Source: Cristatella mucedo
Taxonomy: Eukaryota > Bryozoa > Phylactolaemata > Cristatellidae
DNA: 55,000 nucleotides
Direction: 5' to 3'
Assembly: GCA_009760855.2 (NCBI GenBank)
Contig: WPIO01000182.1
Span: 207,501-262,500 of the forward strand
Shown here: one piece after another, positions 34,389 to 47,500 of the stretch
Layout of the letters: the number at the start of each line of letters is the position of its first letter
Numbering within the stretch: the first letter of the stretch is position 1
Notes under the pieces: generated by a model
What the model saw: the letters and a program-made list of their open reading frames with translations, nothing else
Databases searched by the model: none
What the model was told of the DNA's origin: nothing
Translations under genes and position numbers: made by a program

Positions 34389-36683
34389 AATGTCATCATT
34401 GGTAGAGTGCTACAACACGTCACAAGCTGACATACTCGATAAGTTTGCACCTCTGACTAAGCACACTGTGTGCCCTCGCCCAGACGACCAGTGATTTAGC
34501 AACGACTTTAAACTAGCTAAACTAGTTAAACTAACTCGGTCTACTAAGCCCACGCTTGGAAAGCATACACAAGATCAGGACTGACTGTCCATCGAGAGGC
34601 ATACGAGGACTACAGTAGATTGTACCAATCAATCCTAGCAAAGGCCAAGTCTAGCCTTTATAAAAACATCGTTGAATCACAGATGCACAATCCAAAAACG
34701 CTGATGTCAACGATCAACATCTCCTTAAATGCTCCCAGGTTAGCTCCTTACGTAATGATCTCGCTTCTCCAGCTTCTTTATCAACGAGATAGGCAAGATC
34801 AGCCAGATCATCCCTAAGATGGCAGCATCCCCCCTGGAATCATGTCCTCAATTCCATGATGCACCTCAATGTCTACATTCAAGAAGGTCACTAGAAAGCT
34901 CGTCCTGAAGTTCATATCCCAACCAAAAAAGAAAGTCCGCTGGACCTCATTCCCAGTGTCCTGCTTCTACGACGCATCGATCTGCTGCTGCCATGTGTAA
35001 CTGACATCATAAATATGTCGTTAGCCTCAGGTCATGTCCCAGCACCTTTCAAAAAGGCAGTAGTCAGGCCACAACTCTAGAAGGCAACACTAGACCAAGA
35101 GAACTTAAGCAGCTATCGCCCAGTCTCCCTACTACCATTCTTATCAAAGACACTTGAAAGAGTCGAGGCAGACCAGCTCAATTCATGTATCAAAACTTCA
35201 AAACTTGCTAGCAAACTCCAGCCTGGTTTTAGATATAATCACTCTAAAGAGTCAGCATTGCTTCGAGTGTATAACGACTTACTTCAGAATGCAGACATAG
35301 GTAGAGTATCTGCTTGTATTGCTTGATCTTTCGGCAGCTTTTGATACTATCACTTACCAAGTCCTTCTTGAGTGCCTCTCATCTTGCCTGGGCATCACTG
35401 GCACTGCTTTGCAATGGTCTAGGTCCTATCTCAGTGGGAGAATCCAGAGTATTTATGCGAATGGACAAAGATCACCCGAGGAACCTCTGAAATATGGGGT
35501 ACCTCAGAGCTCCAAGCTTGGTCACTTTTTCATGTTACACTCTCCCTCTTGCCGACGCGATTGCCAGGCACAATCTAGGCTTTCACTTCTAAGCAGGTGA
35601 CTCTCAGTTGTACCTTTGCTTTGATCCCTCCCAGCCCGCCAGCATGGCGAATACTCTCAACTCACATACTGCACGTGTTGATGACATCCGCACACGGATG
35701 GCAGCAAATTTTCTTAAATAGAATGATGATAAAACCACCTGACTAGTTATTGGCAAACATGGTGTGATTCAAAATCTGGAAATGCTAACGCTCAAAATCG
35801 GCTCTCCCAGCATATCTTCTGTTCAATCTGCACGAAATCTGGGTGTCATGTTTCTAAAGTGACCTTTCATTAGACGACCACATCAGCTCCACAATCAAGT
35901 CAGACTACCTTCAGCTACATAACATTGCTAAAATTCGGGCTTGCTTAGACAGGGATACCATATCTAAATTAATCCATGCATTTGTGACATCCCGTCTTGA
36001 CTTCTGTAACTCACTGCTTGCTGGTCTAAGGGCCTGAGCACTCGGGTGCTTATAGCTGGTGTAAAACTCGGCAACTAGGCTTGTCTGTCATGAGCGTTGC
36101 AGTTGCCACATCACACTACTTCTCACCGATCTGCACTGGCTCCCACTCAAGCAACTCGTCGACTTCAAGGTTCTGTCACTCACTTGTAGGTCCTTTCATT
36201 ATTTAACTCCAGCCTACCTATGAGATCTACTAACTCGCCATGCTAAGCATCGTGCCACTTGCTTTTTGCAATCTAATCGTTTACCAATACGTCGTACGAA
36301 CCTCAAATCCTTTGGAGATCATGCCTTTAGTTCGTATGCTCCCAAAGGCTGGAACTCACTCCCGACTTGCGCCACGACATATCCTGTCTTGTGCGAATTT
36401 AAAAAGAAACTAAAAACTCATCAGTTTATCACAGTATTTAGTGGGTATACACGTGATTCGACTGTTATGTGCTTATGCATGCTGACACTGTGCATGCTGC
36501 CACTAACCATACTTGCATGCTGATCCTGTTCATGTCACCCCTAACCATGTTATTCTTGTTGCTTATTGAGCATGCTACTACTGACCATTCGATCGTGATT
36601 CATTTGCAGCAAAAGTAAAAGACCTGGAAAGAAAGTGAGTTCTCTATGGATGCTTTATCAAAGGTATTATTATTATTATTGTA

Positions 36684-36935
36684 GACCGAGCCTTTAGGTC
36701 GTAGGCTCCTTACATTCACTCCGGAGAGAACTCATTACATCTGCCGACTTAAAGACATTTAAAAAGAAGCAAAATACACTGTTGTTCACAACATTTGCCG
36801 GTCCGTATGAGTAGTACTTGGTGTGCTCATGAGTGCTGCCACCGAGTGCTAACCAATTGACACGCTTCCTTCACAGCATCACAAGTGCCTAAAGAAAGAG
36901 ATATAGTTCTCCTAAGGCACAATAAAAAATGTCGA
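36684..36935 (+). mobile_element. Diverged LINE 3' fragment
   Basis: Starts DRAF-like at GACCGAGCCTTTAGGTCGTA, includes TTAAAAAGAAGC (KK block) and a weak stem-loop near 36877-36912, AAGAAAGAGATATAGTTCTCC. More diverged than the LINE-1 copies; may be another subfamily. Confidence 0.6.
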
Positions 36936-38072
36936 AATCATTACTATTCAATAAATCACGTGGTTTGTAGGTCGTACTTTTAATGTCATCAGTTGTGTTG
37001 AATATTGGAAGGCGAGGTGCCCACACATAGTAGCAGCGATCTTCACCTGGCCTGAGGTGCACAGACTGCCGTTGCTCAGTGCTAGCAGGTCAAGTGTGAC
37101 TGCACGAGGCTTCTTCTACACTGTGAATGTCGACCCAAGGAACAGAAGGAATTGCGTTAGGTGGGGCCAATGGTCTATTCCAAACATTCGTGGAATCCAC
37201 TGGATCACGGCAGTCTGATCTAAGAACTGAATGCATCGCATTAAGGGGCTCTTACTAAGGAACTTAAGGTCATGGCCATTAAGCCAACCATCGCCTAGAA
37301 TGATCTTCTGGATGCATCTTACTAGCTTTCACGCTCTTGATTTTTATTCGAACAGCACTCAGAACAACTCCCTATTTAAACAAAGAAGCTTTACACTAGT
37401 TTAATTACTGCTACAGTGCCAATTTACAACTGCACGAGTACACTGGTATTCTACAAGCACCATTAGCAACCGGTAGAGGTCAGGCAATGTCTAGGTCGGG
37501 TTTGGTCTTGGGCCTAATACTGGGGTGGACTAACTTGCAGTGGGCTTAATAAGTGGGCGAGCAGAGGTGCACTGCACGTACCAGCAGAAACACGTGCCGC
37601 CAAGAGGAATCGAGCAAGAGCAGAGGTCACTGAATCGATCTATCGCAAAGCAGCTATCTCACCAACCTAGCTATCTACAAATAAAGACCTTTTTCATTGC
37701 CTTTGTATGCTTGCACTAAAGGCACAAAGGCATGCAAATCCGGCGTCGGCTTCACAAGTCAGTGCAAATGCACACGTCAGACGAAATGTGTGAGCTGCTA
37801 CGAGTCGAGCCTCTCATTTTGCAGGTCGGGAAGGGGGTGGGTGGATAACATATAACCGTCCTCTTTAGCTCGGCATCACTTAGAGCGTTCCATGCCTGTA
37901 CATCTGTCTGCATAACGGTTCGGCCATGCTTACGTCGGCGTTTCAGCATCCAACCGGCAAAGACCACTGCTAGTGACCTGCCTACTCTGTCTCAGTGACA
38001 GTAATCTTGACCGGCCATGCAATCAGCCCCAGCCTGCAAGTCGAGGCAACCCGTCGGCACCACACACAGCTG

Positions 38073-38076
<4 letters not shown>
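36936..38076. other. No feature recognised
   Basis: No domain-bearing frame. A short inverted repeat, TGCCTTTGT/ACAAAGGCA, lies near 37700-37735. Confidence 0.45.
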
Positions 38077-38721
<645 letters not shown>

Positions 38722-38723
<2 letters not shown>

Positions 38724-38835
38724 CAGACCCGACCAAGGTCTGACTGAGGTCGTGGGCTCGAGCCCCGATGCTTATGTGAAGCGCTTGAATAGAGATTAAG
38801 TTCTCTTAGGGTGCTATAAAAATGAATTATATTTA
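38722..38835 (+). mobile_element. SINE-B copy, 5' end replaced by (CT)n
   Basis: GACCAAGGTCTGACTGAGGTCG, B box GGGCTCGAGCCCC, the stem-loop TGAATAGAGATTAAGTTCTC and AATGAATTATAT tail. The A-box part is missing. Confidence 0.92.
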
Positions 38836-39067
38836 CTGTATATTTTCATTCTACGTGTGAGAATTCTGGATGAGCTGGGTCCATTCGAACTTGGGTTCAG
38901 GTCTGTGACTGACATTTCGGAAACTGGAATGGAAACCGAACTTCCCTATGGTATCAGACCATTTTCTCTTGCCAGCAATAAATAGATAATATCTTAGTAG
39001 CAGCGACGCGAGTGAAATGACATACAGTTCAAGCTTCGAAGGTAGCAACAGCAATTAGAAGTCAACT

Positions 39068-39935
39068 ATATAGCAACGTAAGAGAACATAACATCTATCC
39101 TGGCACTTTCCAACTACACTGCAAGTGTAGCAATAGCCTAGGGTTAATGACATGCTTAAACCAGCATGCAAAAGCACAGAAGAAGACACTTAGTGTGACT
39201 GGTTACTGGTAAACATGCTCCGATGCATGCACAAACAAGTAAGCGCACAAAGCTTACAGGAACCGAAAAGACGAGTCAAGGAAGCTGGGCAGAAAAAATA
39301 AGGTCATTAGCTGAGACTTATATGATGCTAAGTCGATGAATGCGGTGAAAGAAGTCGGAAGCGACAGTTCCGGACATGCGGAGTCCCACACAAAGACACC
39401 CTGAAAGACTTACTGCCAAAAGAATTCAATTTAGGGCAATTAGCGACCAAACGACCACAAGCCAGCCGATGAGTGGGTGATGTATGCCAGAGTATAACGA
39501 AAAGACGAGGAGGTCGAATAAGTAGGCTCTAGGCTGAAACTGCAAGGGAGTGATGCGACTTCCAAACCAGAGAGAGGGTCTTGAATTAGATTTGATGCTG
39601 CATAGTGAAGCTGAGACAGAAGTGGTGTGATCTGGCAGCTACGACGTTGACGACAGACCAGCCCAAGCTGCCTAGTCTTGCACCAGTCGCACACGATTAA
39701 CGGCACAAGCCAGGGGTCCTGAATAAAAGGGAACGGCAGTAATCTAAAAGCCATGTCACGTACGCATGAACTACTTCGGCAGCCGTGTTCTCTTGCCTGA
39801 GCAGGCTCTGATTTTGGCAATGTTCCTTAGCTGAAAGTAAGACCGATTATATACTGAAAGCGATGGGCTCATCCAAAGACTGTTCATTCTGTGCTGCTTC
39901 AAAGTCATGGGGGAGTTTTGAGCTACACACAGAAA
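39068..39935 (-). mobile_element. LINE-2 copy, C-terminal part and 3' UTR
   Basis: 3' stem-loop at about 39070-39105, a UTR of about 300 bp, then minus-strand codons VCDWCKTRQLGLVCRQRR, ITPLLSQLH and SLEPTYSTSS. Clearly related to LINE-1 but a separate subfamily, shared with 0.45 and 17 kb. Confidence 0.82.
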
Positions 39936-39959
39936 GCTGACGGTTCAATCATATTATAT

Positions 39960-40122
39960 TATTGGATGATTTAACAGCCTCATTTGCATAGTGGCTGGAG
40001 AGCCTTTACGGTTATCACCTCTGCTTGCAGTTGGCAACACAGGAACGCCCAATGCAGGATTCGAACCCACGACCTCGGTCGCGACGATCGAGCACCTAAC
40101 CTCCTGGGCTATTAAAACGGTA
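39960..40122 (-). mobile_element. SINE-A copy
   Basis: Tail GATTTAACAGCCTCATTTG, body TGCTTGCAGTTGG, B box GGTTCGAATCC and A-box region GCCCAGGAGG on the minus strand. Confidence 0.88.
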
Positions 40123-40299
40123 AGCATGACGAAAATGCTCAAACTGGACCGATCGGTAAAATAAATGCAAATTTCACCGAATGCCTTTTTTTCTCGTGCC
40201 GCCGGATTGGCTAGCGTCACGGGTCAGCAGCCGACGCCCCAGTAAGTTGGGCAGAGCATGGTTACGAGGTCTTCCTTTTTTCGCTAGCTGCTGAGCGTT

Positions 40300-41650
40300 T
40301 ACCCGTGTCACGTGACTAAAAGATTAGGCCGGCCGTCGGGCTGTGCGCGTGGCAGCTATCTCGCCCCCTTAGCTCCGATCGACTGGCCAACGACGGCTCA
40401 CCGACGCGTAAAATGGGCACGAGAGCCTCGCCCGGATAAGCGTCCGCCAAATATCATCTGGCTCCTCGAGCGGTCGGGGACTCGCGCCCAAGAGCCGCTC
40501 GAGCCAACGCGGCCAGTCGGCCGCGCACGGACGGCCGCGCAGTCTCAGGAAACAGCGCGGCGAGTCGCTCGGGCAAGCCATCGGCCATCGGCGCTCGCGC
40601 GGCAGCAGCAGCTGCTGCCGCGCGAGCCAGAGCCGGCGCTCGACTTCCATACGGCCGGGCGGCGGCACCCGAGCGGTCCTCAGAAGCGCGCTGGCGCCGC
40701 CGCGCGCTCGGCTGTCTGCTCGAGCGATAGCCGAGGTGGCGCTGCTCACCTCGCAGGCAGCAGCAGCTTCCTGGCGAAAGTCCAACGCGCCGGCGAAGGC
40801 ACGAAGCGGTGCATGGCAGCCGGCAGCAGTCGATGGCGATCGGCTTCCGAGAGCGGGCTCAGGCGCGAGTGAAAGTTGGCGACCGCACGCGCTACTCGAT
40901 ATTTTATACGCAGGGCGTCCGCTCGCACTGGCGCACCGGAGCCGAACGCAACAAGCACCGACCTTCGGGCGCGACTCGGTGCTGCTTAGTGGGACCCGGT
41001 TGGCGGACGAGCACAGCAAGGCGGTTTACCGCCTTTGTGTGGGTGCGCCGCTCAGGCGTCAATGCCATTGGCTAAAAAGTAGGCGGAGCCCAGGCACTGG
41101 TTGGTGGCTAGACGTTCGCAGCGGCTCACGTAGGTAGCTACTTCAAGGCCGCCGTATAGACGGGTCGGCCCTCACCGAGCGAGCGCCTCGTGCACCGTGT
41201 GAGCAAGCCTGGACACGCTGCCACCGTTAAGTTCTGCCTTAGGCCGCTCCTGCCCTGCGGGGGGGGACCGCGTAGGCAGGCAGCTCTTTTGTCTGCCGGT
41301 AAACAATTCGCTGTGCGGCCGAATGCTGCGGACCGACGGTCCAGCTCCAACGGCCCTGCGGCTCCACCGGGTAGCCTGAGTCTCCGGCGCCCGCATCTGC
41401 CGAGGCCGCATGTCGCCAGGCCGCATGCAGCCGCTCGCGTACTGACGGCTCTCCTCGGAGCTCGGCTTTACCGTGGACAACGGCTCCGAGACTGTCGCCA
41501 TCTACGTCGCGGCGTCGTTTATTACCCGCCGAGACGCCGCGGCGACCGCAGTGGGTCATAGGTAGGGGCAAGCCAGATGGGCTACATTGGCATTAACCAG
41601 CCGCTGCGCACGTCGACCGCGAAAGGCTACATCGTCGGGTATCGAAAGAT
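40300..41650. promoter_or_regulatory. CpG-dense island, candidate promoter
   Basis: Much richer in G+C and CG dinucleotides than the rest of the window. Opens with the palindromic E-box GTCACGTGAC (40307-40316). A CCAAT box on the minus strand (AGCCAATGG, 41065-41073) and a nearby GGCGG suit minus-strand transcription. PEPCK exon 1 lies 11 kb downstream on that strand, so an upstream non-coding first exon is possible. Long frames on both strands look like GC-rich shadows, not a protein. Confidence 0.4.
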
Positions 41651-42809
41651 TCGGCAGTCGGCTTCGTGAACGCTCGCACAAAATTTATTAATAATAATTA
41701 TAATTGTAGACCGCATTCGGCCGTCGACCTTTTTACTATGCCGATTGGACGTAACGAGACTAGCTATATATTATTCCAGCCAGCTGCTCAGCTATAGATG
41801 CGGTCTACCGTTTTCCATCGGTCAGTTATGTATGTATCAATCTGACAGCTGTACAAGTGTACCGCCGAAGGCACGGCGGAGTAGGCATAACCTGCCGCTT
41901 ACCTAGCGGCGCGACCAACTGCCGAATGCGGTTCGGTGCGCGCCTACGCACAATAAGCAGGCCGCCACGAAACGAGCGCTCCTGGCGCTGACATGCTTAT
42001 CGTTACTAAGGGGGTCGTGAGTCCGCGGCGTGAATTGGAAAGCGAGACGACACACACGAATAGGGGATTTTACTGAGTTTTATTCGCTTTCGCACGAAGT
42101 CGCTGCGCATCTAGCTCAGTTTTATCTCAACACTCCTCACAGGCACTCAACAGCATGAGCACTCTTTCGGGGGAAATAGCGTCCCCCGCACTTAGGCTAC
42201 CTACGTCTATTGTGGGGAGCGACCTAAATAAGACTGTGGAGCCCGAGCAACCGGAATATCTCACACACCACACCGAACTACTTCTCGTTCGCACCGTCAA
42301 ATCCCTATGCCGAGACCACGAGCGCACGCACGCACACACAGAACACAAACACGAAATGCGAGCCACGGGCGCTACACGATCGTATTCGGCTCCAGACTCC
42401 ACCGAATTCTCCTGGCGCTGCCTCGCTATGTTCCGTCAATCGCCGGCCATCAGCTCGCCCTCCTCCCTCGCTTTCAGAGGAACGAGTCCGGCACCGGCGG
42501 CGTCGTCGAACTGAGCCGAAGACGAAGAAGGAACCCTAAGTGAGCGTAGCCCTACCATTATATAACTAGCAGGGACATTGGGCTTGACAAGCCAGCCGAT
42601 ATCATTCACCTCATGACAACTATTCTTCATTCTTCTCTCTCGTTCTCGCGGGAACCGTCTATCGTGAACGCTGCATCTTAAAGGACGCGGGTGCTTTTTA
42701 ACTACCTTTCTCGTTCTCACGGGAAACCGTCCAGTAACTGTAGGACAGCTGGTGGCAACAGCAACCTTTGCCCTAGCATTAAATTGCTAGCCGGGACTAA
42801 ATAAATACA
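41651..42809. other. Downstream of CYC1, no gene recognised
   Basis: GC-moderate sequence. A spaced duplication, TCGTTCTC-CGGGAA-CCGTC, occurs at about 42637 and 42708. An AATAAA on the minus strand lies near 42080. Frames at 42127-42543 show no domain. Confidence 0.45.
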
Positions 42810-42942
42810 TTTCATTTGTATAGCGCCCTAAGAGAACTTAACCACTATTCACGCACTTCACATATGCGTCGGGGCTCGAGCCCACGACCTCAGCCAGACC
42901 TTGGTCGGGGCGAGCACCTTAACCGATGGACCAAACCTGCTA
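42810..42942 (-). mobile_element. SINE-B copy, full length
   Basis: Minus strand: TTTGGTCCATCGGTTAAGG (A box), GCTCGCCCCGACCAAGG, B box GGGCTCGAGCCCC, ATATGTGAAGTGCG, stem-loop and CAAATGAAATG tail. Confidence 0.92.
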
Positions 42943-44463
42943 TATGGTTGACAGGCCGCTAACCGATATCAACGCCTCATGATGATCCTACTACAACGGC
43001 TGCGTCCTAATGCTCAACGCCCTAGGACAGAGGTGTTTCCTGCTGAGCAGTTCTTGTGCGTCCCAAAATTGAGCCAGGCCTGTCTACGGTGTGCGTTTTC
43101 AATTGGTTGTCCACGTGTCCACCCACAGAAGAATCGCCGTTATATTGCAAATACCGGACACGATTATGTTCCTGTTGCCTCGATCCTGACGAATTGATAG
43201 CAGCTGCCCTTGGAAGTTACTGAGACTGTGCGTTCAAGTATTAATTGTTAAACCTGTACGTGATCAAACAATATCCGTCCACGACCGTTTACTGGAGACA
43301 CCTAGAACGAAGTCTGCAGCATACCATCTGCCAACTTCCATCTGCATTACCTGGGCAAGATTACACATGTCCTCTCACCGAAAGTAAACACCTAGATTGC
43401 GAACTTATCAGAATGCGAATTACACATGACATTACCATCATGTCTAGATTGGACACATAAACGATACTATCAGGTTGCCAGACGCTATTAGGCAAACTCT
43501 TAGTGAAAACGCTGTTACTATCTTTTGAGGCTGAGGTCAAGAGCGATTCTAACAGCAATTAGCAGTGGGAACAGGTTAGCTCGAGGAACTTCTTTAATGG
43601 AATTATCCTTTTTGCCTAATTCGCAGCCTGCTTGAAGGTGATTCCGTAACTTACAAACTACTTTCACCAGCTGTACTGACTGACAGCGATTGCACACTGG
43701 CTCCACTGATCTATAATGTCACCTCCCCCCTTGGGCAGTGGTGTTCATAGGTTTACCCTCTAATTGCCATGGGTCCCTATGAACTACGCTAAAGCGACAC
43801 CGTTAGATACTACTATCCTCTTGTTCTTCTGCATTCATCTACACAAAATTCAAGTAGTGAAAGCTGCAGAGAAAGCAGCGAAAATGCTCAAATGAGCTGT
43901 GGCTTAAAATGGAAGAGCATTTGGAATAGGCCAACTAAAGCAGTGTGAAAAAGCCATAGATAAACAATTTAAGAAAGAGCAAGGCATAAGGAAGCACACA
44001 CTTGCATACGGACTCTTGGTGGGACTAGCACAATTGAGTCTTAAGAGATTGAAGTTATGAATCAGCTAGTCGTTACAGAGAGCTGCAGGCAAAGGAAAAG
44101 AAGATCGGCCTACAACTTGGTAAATGAAAGGAATCCTCGAGCCTTTAGGGTAAGCAGAGACTGTACAATGAATCATAACAACGCTGAAACTGTTGGCCAG
44201 ATCAGATGCTCCCATCAGGAGCAGCACGACGGCAATAAAAAAAAGATCACGATGATGTTCTTGCTGACTGACCTGCTTCAAAAGCCACTGCTGCTGCTGC
44301 AGCACATTGTAAGAGAAACATGTGGCTGTGCATTGCTATAATTCTGTGGCATTGACAGCATAATAATTTCCTATTACAGGCAACGACCACATGCCAGGGA
44401 GGTGGCTGGTCGGCAGACAAAAGAAGCAAACCACTCCGTGGCATGACACGACTTCTAAATCCA
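42943..44463. other. Probable CYC1 3' flank, no further gene recognised
   Basis: Includes the CYC1 3' UTR, whose end is not defined. An ATTAAA-like signal on the minus strand is near 43591. No domain-bearing frames. Confidence 0.45.
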
Positions 44464-44568
44464 TTATCGAGGCGGCTGGAACGCGAGCTTTCTGCTTTTC
44501 AAGGTCGACCATTTGAACCGCTTGTAGTAGTATGAGGCAGGTATGATGATAGCCATGAACAACAAAAA
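44464..44568 (-). CDS. CYC1: CYC1 exon 8, membrane anchor and stop (residues 266-299)
   Basis: Encodes [15 protein letters not shown] (transmembrane anchor), then [19 protein letters not shown] on the matrix side, and TAA at 44466-44464. Acceptor cttcctttgtag. No canonical AATAAA lies within a few hundred bases. An ATTAAA-type hexamer occurs near 43591. Confidence 0.97.
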   Translation of the reverse strand, partial: FLLFMAIIIPASYYYKRFKWSTLKSRKLAFQPPR

Positions 44569-47500
44569 CTACAAAGGAAGAAACTCGTGCGAGAGCATTC
44601 TGCATGCAGACATGCCTTGCAGAAGCACAAAGTGCAGCGACGCCGCTGGAGACACACCTTGACGGCCATTTCCTTTCTTGCATCCATCTCAGGCTCAGCG
44701 CACCAGGCCAAAAAGCTAACCACGTCTTTGGCCATTTGCTCAACAGTGGCTTCGGTACCTGCAAATAGACAGTCGGATATTCGACGGCTAGCCAGCTCTC
44801 TAGTATGATAAGTCCGATATGAGGCAAACATAACGTCGTCTGTACGGCAATGACACAACTACAGCAGGCAGGATGGCTGGCTTATTTGTACACACCATCA
44901 CAAGCGGTTACACTTTATACAGAAATGAAAGCTCTTTTGTCGAAACCAAACGACAGCTGCAGTCAGACAGCTTTTCTTTGCTAACGAAGGCATCCAAATC
45001 CTACAGCCCCAGCTACCTCCTCTCACATCAGTTATACTTGTATTGCACACTGAATCTGCGTCCAATTGTGAGGTGCTAACGTATGGGTGTACACGGGAAC
45101 AAGCCAGCTCCAGGCAGGACAGATACCTGGTTGGAGCCAGCATCTGATTGTCTATGATTGGCTGGTCCAAAGGGCAGGGGGAGACAGTCTGCTGATTCGG
45201 CACCAATCGAACAGCAAAGCTGATCACGCACCAACCAGGGAATTGCAGCATCTTTAAAGAACGCTGCTGGCTCTGCTAACCGACACATTACAGAAGCCTA
45301 CGCAATCAAGTAGACACACTTTTAAAGGTGCTAAATATACACGCAAAAGAGTCGATTATGGTCACTGCTATTTTCTCAGTGCCTAAAATCTCACTATGGA
45401 CTACTCACTTAATGTCATCCGACTGCATGCACAAGGAAGACTTCTTGGACCGGTAGTACACTGGGTATCCCATAGGTCCGGCGAAGTATAAACCGGACAG
45501 TAAAACTACCCGTATCAACAGTGCCGTTGAAGTGTCATGCTTCAGTTGTGGATGCAATACAAGAATTAAAAACAAGACAAAAAACCCACATTCTCCTTAA
45601 ATTTGTCAAGATTAGCATCCATGATGTGGACTTTGACAGACACTATGCATCAAATTATAAAACTAGTCATTATGACAGCCTGAACCAGCTGCTCAAAGTT
45701 TTCAGGCTTGCAGTGCCTAAAGAGCATTTACCACTGCGAAGAAACTGTGCCAAGCCCCACCTTTTGTCCTTTTTGAGATATTAACGAATTCATCCACTCC
45801 GTGGTCTTCTTTACCAGTGAGTCCAATGCAATTCCACTTACATCCAACAAGTTCTAATCAATAGGCCAATATGTCGGAAGCCCTGCCGGAGTGTCTGTCG
45901 GCATCTGGGAGGGATTTGGTAAGACCAAGATCACTGATCATCATCGTACTAGCTGGCGAAAGTTTGGCTTTCTTACCTCAGTAGCATGTACGAAATTTGA
46001 GTGCAGATATGTATAATCTCCCATGCTGTCTGACTTTCTGCTCAATTCTAAAGAATGATCCCCTCCACAGGTATGGCGCCGGTGAGCTCAGGACAACTTG
46101 GTAGCGGGAAAGAACAAAGGAATAATCGGATATACGATGGAGATATATTGAAATATGTTGCTTGGTGTAATTTAAAACTAATAAAATACCCCATAATTTG
46201 TTATTTGCATGCGCAGACATGTGCTTGCTTTTTCGCTTTCGACACAGCCCCAAGGATGGGTCGAGCACATTCACAGGACAGAGATGTGACTGCCGACATC
46301 TGATGCTTCGGTCAGTTTGGTAATTAGCTGCCATGAGCAGCCGATTTGAAGACCTCCGCATATTCCCGAAGTGGACCGACTAACAGTTGGGTGCAACTAG
46401 TCATCTCTCACAGTCAAGTTTTGTTGACATTTTTTGCCACAGGCAGTGGAACTGCGACTATTCAGAGAGATTTTCACGAGCGAAACGCAAATGCAGGAGA
46501 CTGATAATGATAGATGCACTTGTCGCGACGGTCGCTCAGCATGCGCACGCATAATTTGAAAAAGTGCTGCCGATCAAGGCAGCCCGACGAGAAAGAGAGA
46601 GACCAGACAGCAGCAGCGCGAGTCGGAGCCGTACCGTCGGTGTAGTCAAGGACTCCCGGATTCAATTGCTGGGGCATGCCGATGGCTCCACCCGTGAAGT
46701 ATGGATTGTAATACAGGCCGTCGCGCACCTGGATGCCGGCCGGCGGGTCGCAGTAGCCCGTGAGCAGATGGTAGATGTAGTCCTATTTTGCCGGAGGAAA
46801 AGAATCATGACCATCATGCAAGCCCGGGAGGTTACGAAGGGCGCCCGCGCCTCCTGCTGCCGCAAACGAAAAGAGAGAAGCGCTCACAAGACACCGGCAT
46901 CGGCCGGCCGCCGAGCTTGGGTTTGTTTACCCACCTCCTTGCCGTGCCTGGCCAACACGATGTAGCTCAGATCGACAGGCAGCGCCCCGTTGTTGGCGTA
47001 GCGAGCTTCCGCGTCGTTCCTGTACGGCGACGGCAGCTTGTCTGCCAGCTTCCCTGGCCGCTCGAACATTTCGCCCGTCTCGTCAGGCCCGTCCATTACT
47101 GAGACCTGCCGAAAAAAAACACAGGAGAGCCACTGGCTCAGTGCGAACCTCGCAGCGGAGTAGGCAGCGGGCCGGCCTGCTGCGCTCGCAGCTGCTGACT
47201 GCAAAAGGACAGGGGAGCCGAGCCGACCGATCGTGTCCTCGGGGGCGGGGCAGATCGAACTTCGAGCGCCGCCGCTGCCGGGCGAGTGGCGAGGCCATCT
47301 GCCACCGCCAAAGCAGTCACGATTTTCTGCCTGCCTCGGAGCGTCATCACCGGCCTGCCAAATTCACTCGGTGGCACGACCGGCTCACTGACGGTGGCTG
47401 CGCGCACCGTGCAATCGAGCGCCATCTAGCGCAGCACTCGGCGAGCATTCACTGCGCCGACACTGACCCGCCTCGAGAGCACAGCATGCATGGGGTAATG

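Larger units (their letters stand above)
33050..36675 (+). mobile_element. LINE-1 copy, near full length (endonuclease to tail), split by two SINE-A
   Basis: Endonuclease start LNICLWNPRSMSNKPLLISN and LLALTTTWLKL near 33280-33405; the LSDH catalytic block near 34068. The linker runs YNTSQADILDKFAPLTK and EAYEDYSRLYQSILAKAK. RT blocks follow: SSYRPVSLLPFLSK near 35110, LDLSAAFDTI near 35320, YLSGRIQSI. The YADD position is mutated near 35595. The C-terminal region is near 36060-36400 and a degenerate stem-loop near 36618-36659. The upstream boundary is unclear; 32714-33050 may include its 5' UTR. Confidence 0.9.

Noticed and set aside
41460-41505. Minus-strand ATG with MATVSEPLST followed by a GTAAAG donor, as a possible PEPCK first exon
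   Set aside because: It ends in phase 0, whereas the acceptor at 29290 needs two preceding bases (phase 2), so the join would be out of frame.
40312-41571. Frames of up to 216 codons in the GC-rich island
   Set aside because: Several frames are open on both strands, as expected where stop codons are rare. No domain or splice-consistent model.
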